Of a stretch of DNA of 31,920 nt, positions 25,601 to 31,920 are shown piece by piece. Both the position numbers and the translations under genes were made by a program. The stretch covers positions 1 to 31,920 of the IMG/VR virus record IMGVR_UViG_3300010354_013305. One strand, 5' to 3'. Below the pieces are notes generated by a model. The model saw only the letters and a list, made by a program, of their open reading frames with translations, was not told the DNA's origin and ran no database searches. The stretch's first letter is position 1, and each line of letters opens with the position of its first letter. The DNA comes from a virus.

Positions 25601-27687
25601 TTTACACTTCGAATTTGTCCACCGTTAAGTGCATAGAACCCCGTATGACAGTAATAGGTAAATGTTGAAACTTGTTCAGTTAATCCGTTGTTAGCTGCTA
25701 CAATTCCATACCCTAGATCATTAACCTGTGTAAAGTCATTAGCTAACATACTTCGATTACCAGGTGTTTCGATAGTAATAGTCTGAGGCAGAGATAATCC
25801 GAATGAAGTGTTTCTGTTAACTTTAAAATCAACTGTACCAGTTAAGCTGTTATAATTTTCAGTTTGATCTATTTGATATCTAACCCCATTTATATAAAAA
25901 CTAAACGGTGCTTTAGGTTCACGATATTCTAAGAAGGTATACGGAGAAGGGTTAAGTTGTACAGTTAACACTTCAGGAGTTCCTGCGCCCCAGTTTCCAG
26001 TTTTGGCAGTAACCTGAGCAGGGATCCGTCCGCAGAATCCGTCAATATATTGCCCGCCCCTAAAAGCCTTTTCGTTATCACCTCTTGAAAAACTTGATCC
26101 AACTTGGCAGTAAGGAGATTTAGTAAGGATCGATCCTGATGGATCTAAAACCATCATAAATCCTCCGTGCCCTTGAACTGTTACAGCATGTACACGAGTA
26201 GCATCATTACATAAGAACACATCAAGTTCTTTATTATTTTTAGGAGTACTGTCTTTATCATTTGGGTCAGTAAGGTAATGATAGCCGTAGTTTTGGCTAG
26301 CAATAGTTAGCCCGTCAAAAGTTGTATCTCTCCAGAACCATGTTTGAGCATACGGGCTTTGACTAATTCTATCTTTTGGTCGAATAATAACACGGCGGAA
26401 ATCAGTTCCTACAATAGAGACATTGTTAGCTAGCTTGATAGGATAGTCTTCTTCGTAAATTCCGCTTTCGACATTAATACTAATCTGAGTTATTTCAACC
26501 GGCTCACCGAATTCTACATATTCGTTTGGCTCAAACGGGTCACTAGTTAACGGAGTAAACTCAATTCTATTACTATTTGAATATGTTACAGGATCTTGTT
26601 CAGAAGTGTAGACAGCAGTAATAATACCTTTAGCGCCGCTGCTGTTACCATATATTAATTTGCCTGGTAATAAATCTGTAACCTGATCTACATCATCACC
26701 GATATGAACCAACACAATACTGTCTGCATTAATACCGCTCGGATCTACGGTAGCGTAGCCTGTAGCATTGTTATCTGTAATAAGTTGTCGGTATGGTCCA
26801 GTCTCTAGCGATGACGAGTTAATAACAGCTTCGGCATATTGCGCAGCTTCTAATATACTGTTGAACGCATATGCCCATGCTCTTCCTACTTTATTACTTG
26901 GGACTCCATCAGTAAGTTGAGTAGATTCGGTCCTTCCACTAGTGCTAACAAATAATTCAACAGCACTGGCAAAACTGTTATTATCAACATAGTTTTTATT
27001 AGCTAAATGAGTTGGTAATGTTGGATCAGGTGAAGTTGCATTGCTAACAAAGTTAGCTGATTGTGCCCACAACGCTCCTTGTATACCTACACCACCTGTA
27101 ACCTTTAAGGCACCTGAAGTTGTACCAGTAGATCCTGTAGTATTAGTGATATTAAGGACACCAGACATTGAGTCACCGCTTTTTGCAACCTTTGTGTCAA
27201 CATACCCTTTATTAGCTGCAAATCGATCAGGGTCGAGACTAATTGAATGTGCATCATTTATGATGTCTAACGCATCAGCATACTCTGTTAAATTTTCTAA
27301 TTTCGGTAATCCACCAATAGGATAGTTACTAGCTGAAGCATATAATGGTCCTCCTAGCTGAGGAGCTAGATCTACTGCTATCGAACCGCCAGTACTATTA
27401 ATAGTAATTTGATCATTTGTTTTAGTAAGAGTAACATTTGATCCAGCAACTAGGTTTTTGTAATTGAATCCGGTCCCTACTGCATTAACTCCGAGAATCT
27501 TATTTGCATCTGCCGGAGTAACTGTGTCTGGAGTATCGGTTAGATCTAACAGTTTTAATCCTCCACTAATACCGAAAGATGCATATAATTCATCAAAGTT
27601 CTGATTAACCTTTCTAAATGCATCTCTAATACTGTCACCAGTACCGTCATTGCCTTTAGTACCAATGTCTATTAATCTCTTAGCCAT
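22633..27687 (-). CDS. Very large tail fibre protein
   Basis: A 1684-aa protein, the largest gene here. N-terminal attachment module: DIGTKGNDGTGDSIRDAF, then NQNFDELY. Next come fibre repeats (ANKGYVDTKVAKSGDSMSG, ANKNYVDNN), and a long region (about 300-800) with an epimerase/lyase-like right-handed beta-helix look (SIVGTDFRRVIIRP, DGLTIASQNYGYHYL); I see no catalytic motif there. The C-terminal domain (about 1559-1684) begins DLAEKYTADQTYDPGTVLVF and contains VALQGR-like CIALQGRTPCKVLG, a conserved tip of large fibres in marine T4-like phages by my recollection. The ribosome site TGGAG is 7 nt before the ATG. Host-recognition fibre is the likely role. Confidence 0.85.
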   Translation of the reverse strand: MAKRLIDIGTKGNDGTGDSIRDAFRKVNQNFDELYASFGISGGLKLLDLTDTPDTVTPADANKILGVNAVGTGFNYKNLVAGSNVTLTKTNDQITINSTGGSIAVDLAPQLGGPLYASASNYPIGGLPKLENLTEYADALDIINDAHSISLDPDRFAANKGYVDTKVAKSGDSMSGVLNITNTTGSTGTTSGALKVTGGVGIQGALWAQSANFVSNATSPDPTLPTHLANKNYVDNNSFASAVELFVSTSGRTESTQLTDGVPSNKVGRAWAYAFNSILEAAQYAEAVINSSSLETGPYRQLITDNNATGYATVDPSGINADSIVLVHIGDDVDQVTDLLPGKLIYGNSSGAKGIITAVYTSEQDPVTYSNSNRIEFTPLTSDPFEPNEYVEFGEPVEITQISINVESGIYEEDYPIKLANNVSIVGTDFRRVIIRPKDRISQSPYAQTWFWRDTTFDGLTIASQNYGYHYLTDPNDKDSTPKNNKELDVFLCNDATRVHAVTVQGHGGFMMVLDPSGSILTKSPYCQVGSSFSRGDNEKAFRGGQYIDGFCGRIPAQVTAKTGNWGAGTPEVLTVQLNPSPYTFLEYREPKAPFSFYINGVRYQIDQTENYNSLTGTVDFKVNRNTSFGLSLPQTITIETPGNRSMLANDFTQVNDLGYGIVAANNGLTEQVSTFTYYCHTGFYALNGGQIRSVNGSSAHGFYGLKAEGSDPNEIPDPIVLEDNMIQVVQVYSAGDFSSSSAGVNQQGDISVIIYNYEHIPYSTSELEIHHGNSGPTRYVVNNIEMVTDGSNPSIPLAKINLRSDGTTAEGQVLSESCDHNEYVIIRSNQNFKFREIEANAPTRPSTALDFTYDTSDTIYRTITFDSNYYNNDLIPSDPTYGQDDNLKSDTAVVEFDATFDYVAMRVVNQNALAGATQIRIEGLAGDDPDRLNSGIMEFAWVDRWNSSTNSNVPPITKGFKRTITSYLPPGTDPGESGSNDYAIININSALPADTRIAIGEDIRAGLKKSPTTYLTTTAIPSSGSISTINANDTTGFTSTGSFIINLTSQISNIAKSSDIVTVTTSANHYLSAGDVVEVICVEYPEINIGKATVLSSGLTSTQFKYSQVGSAISSTAATGTANKRNNEVFNYTGKTGTSFTGVTRGAYGTTNSAYPIGSSTEIAQVAAEVTVDISTCRATGHDFLDIGTGGFNTTNYPNLIFGQPEVGFEPVSADDAVDDSGGASKAQTQEKSKGRVFFMGTDQDGFFRVGRFFEVDQGTGTVTFSAQIALSNLDGFGFKRGTVVREFSTDDSMGGTLGGAGDTVPTESAVRTYINRRLGLNSNGVTNTVVPNKIGPGFFPLDGSVPFSGNVNMGNFNIISLADPRVGSGGAGTWQPKDGATAGWVQSGAMTLTNKTIAAGSNTITGLTTSNLSATAGITNGQLANSSITVAGTSVSLGGSVSISTSNVSEGTNLYYTDSRARGSLSFTAGSGAYNSGTGVITIPTNTNQLTNGAGFITGYTETSTLNDVVGRGSTTASGISVGSITTTTVTTGGSGTAGTLTGTWSLSSGSSLQATYADLAEKYTADQTYDPGTVLVFGGVGFETTTTDQFGDHRVAGVVTTNPAYIMNKDLTGTVACIALQGRTPCKVLGRVKKGDLLVTSAKPGYAIVNNHPRVGTVIGKSLADKLTDGEGIIEVAVGRF

Positions 27688-27706
27688 AAAAAACTCCAGT
27701 TTGTTT

Positions 27707-27727
27707 TATTTACCCGTATTTTTTATA
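27707..27727 (-). promoter_or_regulatory. Possible late promoter for the 1684-aa fibre
   Basis: Two partial late boxes on the minus strand: TATAAAAA (27727 to 27720) and GGTAAATA (27714 to 27707). The second is 19 nt before the ATG, the same geometry as the 22613 box. Confidence 0.35.
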
Positions 27728-27738
27728 AACCTAATGTA

Positions 27739-27746
27739 AATAAATA
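27739..27746 (+). promoter_or_regulatory. Late-type box touching the start of the CxxC gene
   Basis: AATAAATA ends on the base before ATG 27747. If used as a promoter, transcription would begin inside the gene, so either the box is coincidental or the true start is further in. No Shine-Dalgarno sequence precedes the ATG. Confidence 0.3.
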
Positions 27747-28034
27747 ATGTTTTTAGAGGCTATTGAACAAGAAACTGTGTTTAGTCGTAGAAGTAAATGC
27801 GGAAAAATTCACAACTATGTACGCCGATCCATAGTCTATTTGTTTATGTGCGACAATTGTAATAGAAAATTTTTAAGACCTAAATCAAGAGTCAGCATGA
27901 AACGAGCTTCTAATAACTATTATCATATATGCGATAACTGCGATAGCAAAAAAATTGCTCAATCGATAGGGGTTAGGCAAAGAAGAATTCTTAGCATACC
28001 TGCTAGTAGCCTTAAATCTATAGGAGATTTATAG
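27747..28034 (+). CDS. Small zinc-finger-like protein (two CDNC motifs)
   Basis: A 95-aa basic protein with two identical CDNC knuckles (35-38 and 62-65), 23 residues apart, as in a zinc ribbon. Around them are RRSIVYLFMCDNCNRKF and KRASNNYYHICDNCDSKK, followed by a basic helix (GVRQRRILSIP). By memory, small proteins of this layout occur in marine T4-like phages without known function. It may bind DNA or RNA. It is divergent from the large fibre gene, with 59 nt between them. The start lacks a ribosome site, so it is uncertain. Confidence 0.72.
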   Translation: MFLEAIEQETVFSRRSKCGKIHNYVRRSIVYLFMCDNCNRKFLRPKSRVSMKRASNNYYHICDNCDSKKIAQSIGVRQRRILSIPASSLKSIGDL

Positions 28035-28054
28035 GTTTTATTGTTATCTGCATA

Positions 28055-28060
28055 TATAAT
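28055..28060 (+). promoter_or_regulatory. TATAAT -10 element before the EF-hand gene
   Basis: Perfect -10 box in a 52-nt gap; the -35 position (TAGGTT, 17 bp upstream) is poor. The expected start site near 28067 gives a 20-nt leader containing AAAGGAG (28074-28080), 6 nt before the ATG. Confidence 0.4.
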
Positions 28061-28086
28061 AAGCATCCATAAGAAAGGAGATATTT

Positions 28087-28461
28087 ATGGAAATTTTGTT
28101 AGGCGTACTATTAATTGGATTAGTTGGGGCGTTTGTCTATGTGAGCTTAAATAAAGCTAAGTTTGATACCAATCAAGATGGTAAACTTGATGCTGATGAG
28201 GCAAAATCTGCTGCGACAGCAGTAGTTACTTCAATTGGAACTAGTGCTAGTTCGGCACTAGGTGCTACTATGGCAGTAGCCGATGTAAATAAAGACGGCA
28301 AGGTTGATAAGGAAGATGTCAAAGAAGTAGTTAAACGAGGTCGTAAAAAAGCCTCCGAAGCTACACAGAAGGTAGCAACGAAGGCAAAATCTGTAGCAAC
28401 TAAAGCTAAAACTGCGGCAACTAATGCTAGAGGTCGTAAACCAGCTTCAAAAAAGTCCTAA
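28087..28461 (+). CDS. Membrane-anchored EF-hand protein with H1-like tail
   Basis: A 124-aa protein of three parts. An N-terminal hydrophobic helix (about 2-20, LLGVLLIGLVGAFVYV) is a membrane anchor or uncleaved signal. Next are two canonical EF-hand loops: DTNQDGKLDADE (27-38; ligands D27, N29, D31, D35, E38) and DVNKDGKVDKED (66-77). The tail (about 84-124) is rich in Lys/Ala/Thr (KVATKAKSVATKAKTAATNA), like histone H1 or bacterial H1-like proteins. The combination could tether DNA or polyphosphate-type anions to the membrane in a calcium-dependent way; this is inference. It has a strong AAAGGAG ribosome site. Its last 15 bases overlap the convergent uvdE end. Confidence 0.78.
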   Translation: MEILLGVLLIGLVGAFVYVSLNKAKFDTNQDGKLDADEAKSAATAVVTSIGTSASSALGATMAVADVNKDGKVDKEDVKEVVKRGRKKASEATQKVATKAKSVATKAKTAATNARGRKPASKKS

Positions 28462-29475
28462 TGTTTTAGATTCTTTCGCTAGTTGAAAGCTAGCTAGATT
28501 TTTAGCTTTACTTTCTGCCATAATATCAAAATTATCTAGAAAGCCTAGAGCCCACTCATTAACTGCGGTGTTCCAATAGAAATCACTATGGGCCCGCAGT
28601 TTCTGTTTCTTATGTCCTGATTCTAAGAGAATCTTATGATTGGGAAGTGTACGAATGCAGTGGTTAACCAAGAGATCTTCCCTGCTGACAGAATAATGGC
28701 AAGTAGGGCGCCTACCACGCCAACTATCAATAACCCTTTTGACACGATCATCAGTTGGGTTGATATATTCGCCTTCACGAATCCAATGATGATGAATGTC
28801 AAGCACAATAGGAACAACATCACCAAGTTGAAGGCAATCAGTGAGTCCATAACTTATTTCCTCGTTTTCGATGGTAAGGGTGTTTCTTGCTTCTGGAGTG
28901 AGTCTTTTAAGTGCTGCTCGAATACCTTGGGTACCGGCTCGACCCGCGATGTGGACATTGATTTTAAAGTCTTGAAATTCCTTACCGTATCCCATCCAAC
29001 GGGCCATATCAACATGATATTCAAACTCCTCTATACTTCTATTTACAATATCGGGATTATCGCTAGCAAGCACAGTAAACTGACCAGGATGAAAGCTAAG
29101 CCGAACACCCATCTCGCGAGCTTTATCTCCCACAGTTCGGAAATGTCTCGAGGCGTAATCTCGTACGTCGGACTGCCTATAAAACCAAGACCAATTCGAC
29201 TCAGTGTACACAGGAAGTATATCGCTGCTGAGTCGTACCATTCTAAGATTTTCATCTAAACTACCTACTTTCTCTACTAGAAGGCGAGTAGATTCAATGT
29301 TACCTTTCATAAGGTCCCAAAGTTTTTCTACAGCCTTATCCTTGCTTTGTCTATTTAACCAAGCTACAGTAGTAGATCCTGTATTGTATTTCTTACAGTC
29401 GTCTTTGGGTTTAATACCATCTACTTGATTAGGATGGTCGATCCACTTGCAGGCAAAACCAATTTTTTTATTCAT
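28447..29475 (-). CDS. uvsE: UV-damage endonuclease (UvdE/UvsE family)
   Basis: A 342-aa TIM-barrel repair nuclease that nicks 5' to UV photoproducts. Family signatures with metal-binding residues: VRLSSDILP (80-88), RLSFHPGQFTVL (125-136, H129), KINVHIAG (171-178, H175), LTIENEE (200-206, E203) and PIVLDIHHHW (222-231, D226, H229/H230), plus a later CHYS (259-262). Length is usual for the family. It protects phage or host DNA in sunlit water (inference). The start ATG 29475 has no ribosome site; a perfect consensus promoter ends 6 nt before it, predicting a leaderless transcript. The end overlaps the convergent EF-hand gene by 15 nt. Confidence 0.93.
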   Translation of the reverse strand: MNKKIGFACKWIDHPNQVDGIKPKDDCKKYNTGSTTVAWLNRQSKDKAVEKLWDLMKGNIESTRLLVEKVGSLDENLRMVRLSSDILPVYTESNWSWFYRQSDVRDYASRHFRTVGDKAREMGVRLSFHPGQFTVLASDNPDIVNRSIEEFEYHVDMARWMGYGKEFQDFKINVHIAGRAGTQGIRAALKRLTPEARNTLTIENEEISYGLTDCLQLGDVVPIVLDIHHHWIREGEYINPTDDRVKRVIDSWRGRRPTCHYSVSREDLLVNHCIRTLPNHKILLESGHKKQKLRAHSDFYWNTAVNEWALGFLDNFDIMAESKAKNLASFQLAKESKTLGLF

Positions 29476-29481
29476 AGCATT

Positions 29482-29510
29482 ATTATAAATGACTTAATAC
29501 CAATTGTCAA
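29482..29510 (-). promoter_or_regulatory. Perfect consensus sigma70 promoter for uvsE
   Basis: Minus strand: TTGACA (29510 to 29505), 17 bp, TATAAT (29487 to 29482): all 12 consensus bases at optimal spacing. Six nt then separate the -10 from ATG 29475, so transcription should start on the A of the start codon. It lies over the 3' end of the glycosyltransferase gene. Confidence 0.85.
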
Positions 29511-30192
29511 CAATTACGGCATCTTTAACCTGATGAACTTGCGGAAATCCATGAAATGCCAGAATTGAAGTATCTTTATGTAATTTAGGACTTATATTAT
29601 CTTTAAACCGAGTTTGTTCTCGGTATCCTAGCAAATCACTCTTTTTTCTAACTTCCCACTTATAGCTTAGTATCCAATCTCTAGGATAAAAGTTAATGGA
29701 GTTTTTATGCATGTACCAAATCCAGTCTTGATCTCCATGAAATTTTTTGCTGATTGATGGATCTTTTGCGATAGATTCCCATATATCGGAGTATGAACCA
29801 GCAGGCCATCGCATTACAGCACTGCCAAGCTTTTTTGAATCTGGTCTAAATACTCTTGTTGGGTCCTGAAGACCCATAAACTTTTCAGGTTGATAAGTGA
29901 TTAATTTGTCGATGTTTTTAACTATGACCATGTCTAGATCAATTGAAAAATTGATATCTCCAGAATTAAACAAATCTCTTTTAAAGAAGTAAGGTTTATA
30001 CCACCAACCTTGAAGACCGTTGATATTAGGCAATGGCAAAACCTCGATCTCTGATTTTAAACCGTTTGTATTTTCGGTAAAGCAGATAAATCGATGAGGA
30101 ATAGACAGATTCCTCTTAACCATATTAAAAAGTCTATTAACATAGTCACTAGAATATTTTGTACCGTGTTTTAGACAAATAATGTTGAGCAT
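29494..30192 (-). CDS. Small glycosyltransferase (GT-A type)
   Basis: A 232-aa cytosolic enzyme resembling family-8-like or capsule-type glycosyltransferases. It has the nucleotide-sugar DxD motif as SIDLDMVIV (DLD at 85-87), an acceptor-side HGDQDWI (152-158), and conserved-looking LQGWWYKPYFF (60-70). It has no membrane segment. It overlaps the end of kdsA by 22 nt, so it probably acts with it, for instance adding a sugar to a surface glycan or to phage components. The donor and acceptor cannot be told. No clear ribosome site precedes the ATG, consistent with coupling to kdsA. Confidence 0.8.
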   Translation of the reverse strand: MLNIICLKHGTKYSSDYVNRLFNMVKRNLSIPHRFICFTENTNGLKSEIEVLPLPNINGLQGWWYKPYFFKRDLFNSGDINFSIDLDMVIVKNIDKLITYQPEKFMGLQDPTRVFRPDSKKLGSAVMRWPAGSYSDIWESIAKDPSISKKFHGDQDWIWYMHKNSINFYPRDWILSYKWEVRKKSDLLGYREQTRFKDNISPKLHKDTSILAFHGFPQVHQVKDAVIVDNWY

Positions 30193-30977
30193 TGATGAAT
30201 AGAAGTTAGTTGGTGAATTAACCCTAACATATTATTAATGTTAATCATATTTGGTCCATCACTTGGAGCATTGTCCGGATCCTGATGGCATTCTATGAAT
30301 ACACCATTAACATAACCGCTTGCTACAGCAGATCTCGCCAACGACGGTACCATAGACCTGTCTCCCCCTGATGATGTTCCCATACTGCCAGGTTGTTGTA
30401 CACTATGGGTGGCGTCATATACCACTGTATACCCGGTGCTTGCCATAATTGGAAAGCTGCGCATATCGACAACAAGGTTGTTATATCCATGGGTTGCTCC
30501 TCTTTCACACAGCATTATATTAGTATTTCCTGTGCTTGAAATCTTGTCTGCGACATTTTTCATATCAGCGGGTGCAAGAAATTGTCCTTTTTTAACATTT
30601 ATCCATTTTCCTGTTTCTCCTGCGGCTATTAATAAATCGGTTTGTCTACAGAGAAAGGCTGGAATTTGTAATACATCTATTCCAGCATGAGCAGCTAGCT
30701 CGGCCTGGTAACTTTCGTGTATATCGGTTAAAACAGGAATTTGAAATCGTTGTTTAATATGACTTAATATTTCTAATCCTTTTTCTATGCCAACACCTCT
30801 AGTAGACCTGTAACTAGACCGGTTAGCTTTATCAAAACTACTTTTATAAATTAAGGGAACTCCTAGTTCTTCGCAGATATCCTTGAGTCTAGAAGCCATC
30901 ATTAAAGCATGATCTAAACTTTCAATTTGACATGGACCTGCAATGAAAAATAGTTTGTTTTTTTCTATATTAAACAT
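30171..30977 (-). CDS. kdsA: 3-deoxy-8-phosphooctulonate synthase, metal-type
   Basis: A 268-aa enzyme that condenses arabinose-5-phosphate and PEP into KDO-8-phosphate, the precursor of the lipopolysaccharide inner-core sugar. Family blocks: AGPCQIES (13-20), KSSFDKANRSS (45-55), QIPAFLCRQTDL (104-115), NVKKGQFLAP and YDATHSVQ. All four residues of the metal-binding site known in the metal-dependent class are present: C16, H191 (DATH), E229 and D240 (APSD). E. coli KdsA lacks the Cys and is metal-free, so this is the Aquifex-like class. It overlaps the dadA-like stop by 8 nt with GAGG 6 nt before the ATG. A KDO enzyme in a phage is unusual. Confidence 0.93.
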   Translation of the reverse strand: MFNIEKNKLFFIAGPCQIESLDHALMMASRLKDICEELGVPLIYKSSFDKANRSSYRSTRGVGIEKGLEILSHIKQRFQIPVLTDIHESYQAELAAHAGIDVLQIPAFLCRQTDLLIAAGETGKWINVKKGQFLAPADMKNVADKISSTGNTNIMLCERGATHGYNNLVVDMRSFPIMASTGYTVVYDATHSVQQPGSMGTSSGGDRSMVPSLARSAVASGYVNGVFIECHQDPDNAPSDGPNMININNMLGLIHQLTSIHQCSTLFV

Positions 30978-31920
30978 CTACGCCTCTAATTAATCGAACT
31001 AATTGATATGCAGTTGTTGGTGCCAATGTCCAACCTAAATGTCCGTGTCCTACATGATAAAACACATTAGATTCCTTCTTGCTCTGTCTAACTATGGGCA
31101 TCATATTTGGTGTCATAGGACGCAGACAGGCCCAACTCTTATAATCTCTAGTGTCTACAAGTGGGAAATTTTCTCTTACCCATTTTAACAATGGTTCAAT
31201 CCTATCTCTGCGAATGTCCCAATTATCGCCTGTGATTTCCGCAGTGCCTGCGACCCTTAGACTATTATTAAATCTACTACTAACAATCTTTGCTTCGTCG
31301 TCTAATAGACTTACACTAGGACTATGAGTTCTGGATTTCTCATTATCTAAATTAATTGTGATACTATACCCTTTAACAGGATAGATAGGCAGTTTATCGC
31401 CTATGACTTTACTAAAGTGTCTGGCATCGCTGCCATTTGCGACAACAATATAATGATAGGCAAATCCATCTATCGTGTTTATAGGTTTGTTAAAGAAAAA
31501 TCTCACATTGTATTTGGTTTTCAATACTTCATACATAGCCATACAGAATTTATGTATGTCACCAGTCCAGTCACTGGGGGTATAAATTCCTCCTATGAGG
31601 TCTTTGGCATATTGCAAATTTGGTTCAACATTAAGTAACTTATCCGAATTTACTACCTGCCATTCACATCCGTTACCTTGATATAATTCTTGTAGTAGTA
31701 GGGCTTCTTCAAAATATTTTTTACTTTTATAGACGTGAAGAATACCCTTGTTCAGTCTTTCATACTCTATGCCTTCGTCCTGTTCAATTTGGTTATACAA
31801 GTGCCGGGCTTCGATGCCCATGCGAATAGTTTCTGCGGTATTTCTTGCCCATTCGTTGGTAGCAGTATGGTAAAGAAACTTTGTTAACCATTTGGCCTTG
31901 TCCCAGTCTAGACTAGGTCG
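30970..31920 (-). CDS. DadA-like FAD-dependent amino-acid oxidoreductase (5' end off window)
   Basis: The frame is open from the right edge (33 codons precede the first internal ATG at 31821), so the N-terminal FAD-binding GxGxxG region lies outside the window; 316 aa are visible. Family features: the FAD-domain body, YIVVANGSDARHFSKVIG, PVKGYSITI, and the C-terminal GHGHLGWTLAPTTAYQL, close to the GHGTLGWTMA signature of D-amino-acid dehydrogenase. The expected reaction is oxidative deamination of a D-amino acid (or a related amine) with electrons passed to a quinone. It is the first visible gene of the kdsA-glycosyltransferase group. Sarcosine or glycine oxidase relatives cannot be excluded. 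Confidence 0.85.
   Translation of the reverse strand, partial: RPSLDWDKAKWLTKFLYHTATNEWARNTAETIRMGIEARHLYNQIEQDEGIEYERLNKGILHVYKSKKYFEEALLLQELYQGNGCEWQVVNSDKLLNVEPNLQYAKDLIGGIYTPSDWTGDIHKFCMAMYEVLKTKYNVRFFFNKPINTIDGFAYHYIVVANGSDARHFSKVIGDKLPIYPVKGYSITINLDNEKSRTHSPSVSLLDDEAKIVSSRFNNSLRVAGTAEITGDNWDIRRDRIEPLLKWVRENFPLVDTRDYKSWACLRPMTPNMMPIVRQSKKESNVFYHVGHGHLGWTLAPTTAYQLVRLIRGVDV

Noticed and set aside
28636-29259. Long plus-strand frame (207 codons)
   Set aside because: Lies fully inside uvsE, which has clear family motifs; the antisense product has no recognisable features.
1-31920. tRNA genes, insertion sequences, integrase or attachment sites
   Set aside because: None recognised by eye in the few short intergenic gaps; nearly all sequence is accounted for by coding frames.

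Overview
The window looks like part of the genome of a T4-like (myovirus-type) bacteriophage, most similar in flavour to marine T4-like phages (cyanomyoviruses, pelagimyophages). The evidence is a T4-type clamp-loader ATPase (gp44), a DexA-like exonuclease, a GroES/gp31-type co-chaperonin, MazG, PhoH, a UV-damage endonuclease, a run of very large fibre-like structural genes, and A/T-rich NATAAATA boxes resembling T4 late promoters just upstream of structural genes. The DNA is AT-rich, genes are packed with ATGA/TAATG overlaps, and no stretch over about 130 bases lacks a gene. No photosynthesis gene, tRNA, insertion sequence or CRISPR array was recognised, so the host cannot be named; a Gram-negative host is implied by the lipoprotein o-spanin and the KDO-8-phosphate synthase.

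Layout, mostly read on the minus strand. (a) 31920 to 28447: an accessory cassette with a DadA-like FAD oxidoreductase (cut by the right edge), a metal-type KdsA, a small glycosyltransferase, then UvdE, which has its own perfect TTGACA-N17-TATAAT promoter. (b) 27747-28461, plus strand: a small CxxC/CxxC protein and a membrane-anchored EF-hand protein with a histone-H1-like tail. (c) 27687 to 13692: a tail-fibre/adhesin block (1684, 429, 652, 1154 and 193 aa) interrupted by a complete subtilisin-family protease. (d) 13692 to 10355: replication and metabolism, with a 76-aa unknown protein, a fragment resembling C-family DNA polymerase that stops before the catalytic aspartates, a conserved 67-aa protein, GroES, MazG, a 51-aa two-helix membrane protein, DexA and gp44. 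PhoH (plus strand) converges on gp44 and the two share an 11-bp hairpin. (e) 9468 to 6512: two unknown genes, then a lysis cassette (GH19 endolysin, two-TM i-spanin/holin-like protein, lipoprotein o-spanin) and a small secreted protein. (f) 6453 to 2915: an overlapping DnaJ-like / peptide deformylase / ClpA-like operon. (g) 2872 to 1: a small unknown structural-type protein and a long fibre cut by the left edge.

How they may work together (inference): fibre/adhesin genes appear to be driven by late-type boxes, while the polymerase-like/GroES/MazG/DexA/gp44 operon and uvdE sit behind host sigma70-like promoters. In both of those promoters the -10 lies exactly 6 nt before the ATG, predicting leaderless transcripts. 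The most unusual content is a phage proteostasis operon (J-protein, deformylase, ClpA), a subtilase inside the adhesin cluster, and the KdsA/glycosyltransferase/DadA-like cassette, which suggests host-surface or metabolite remodelling.
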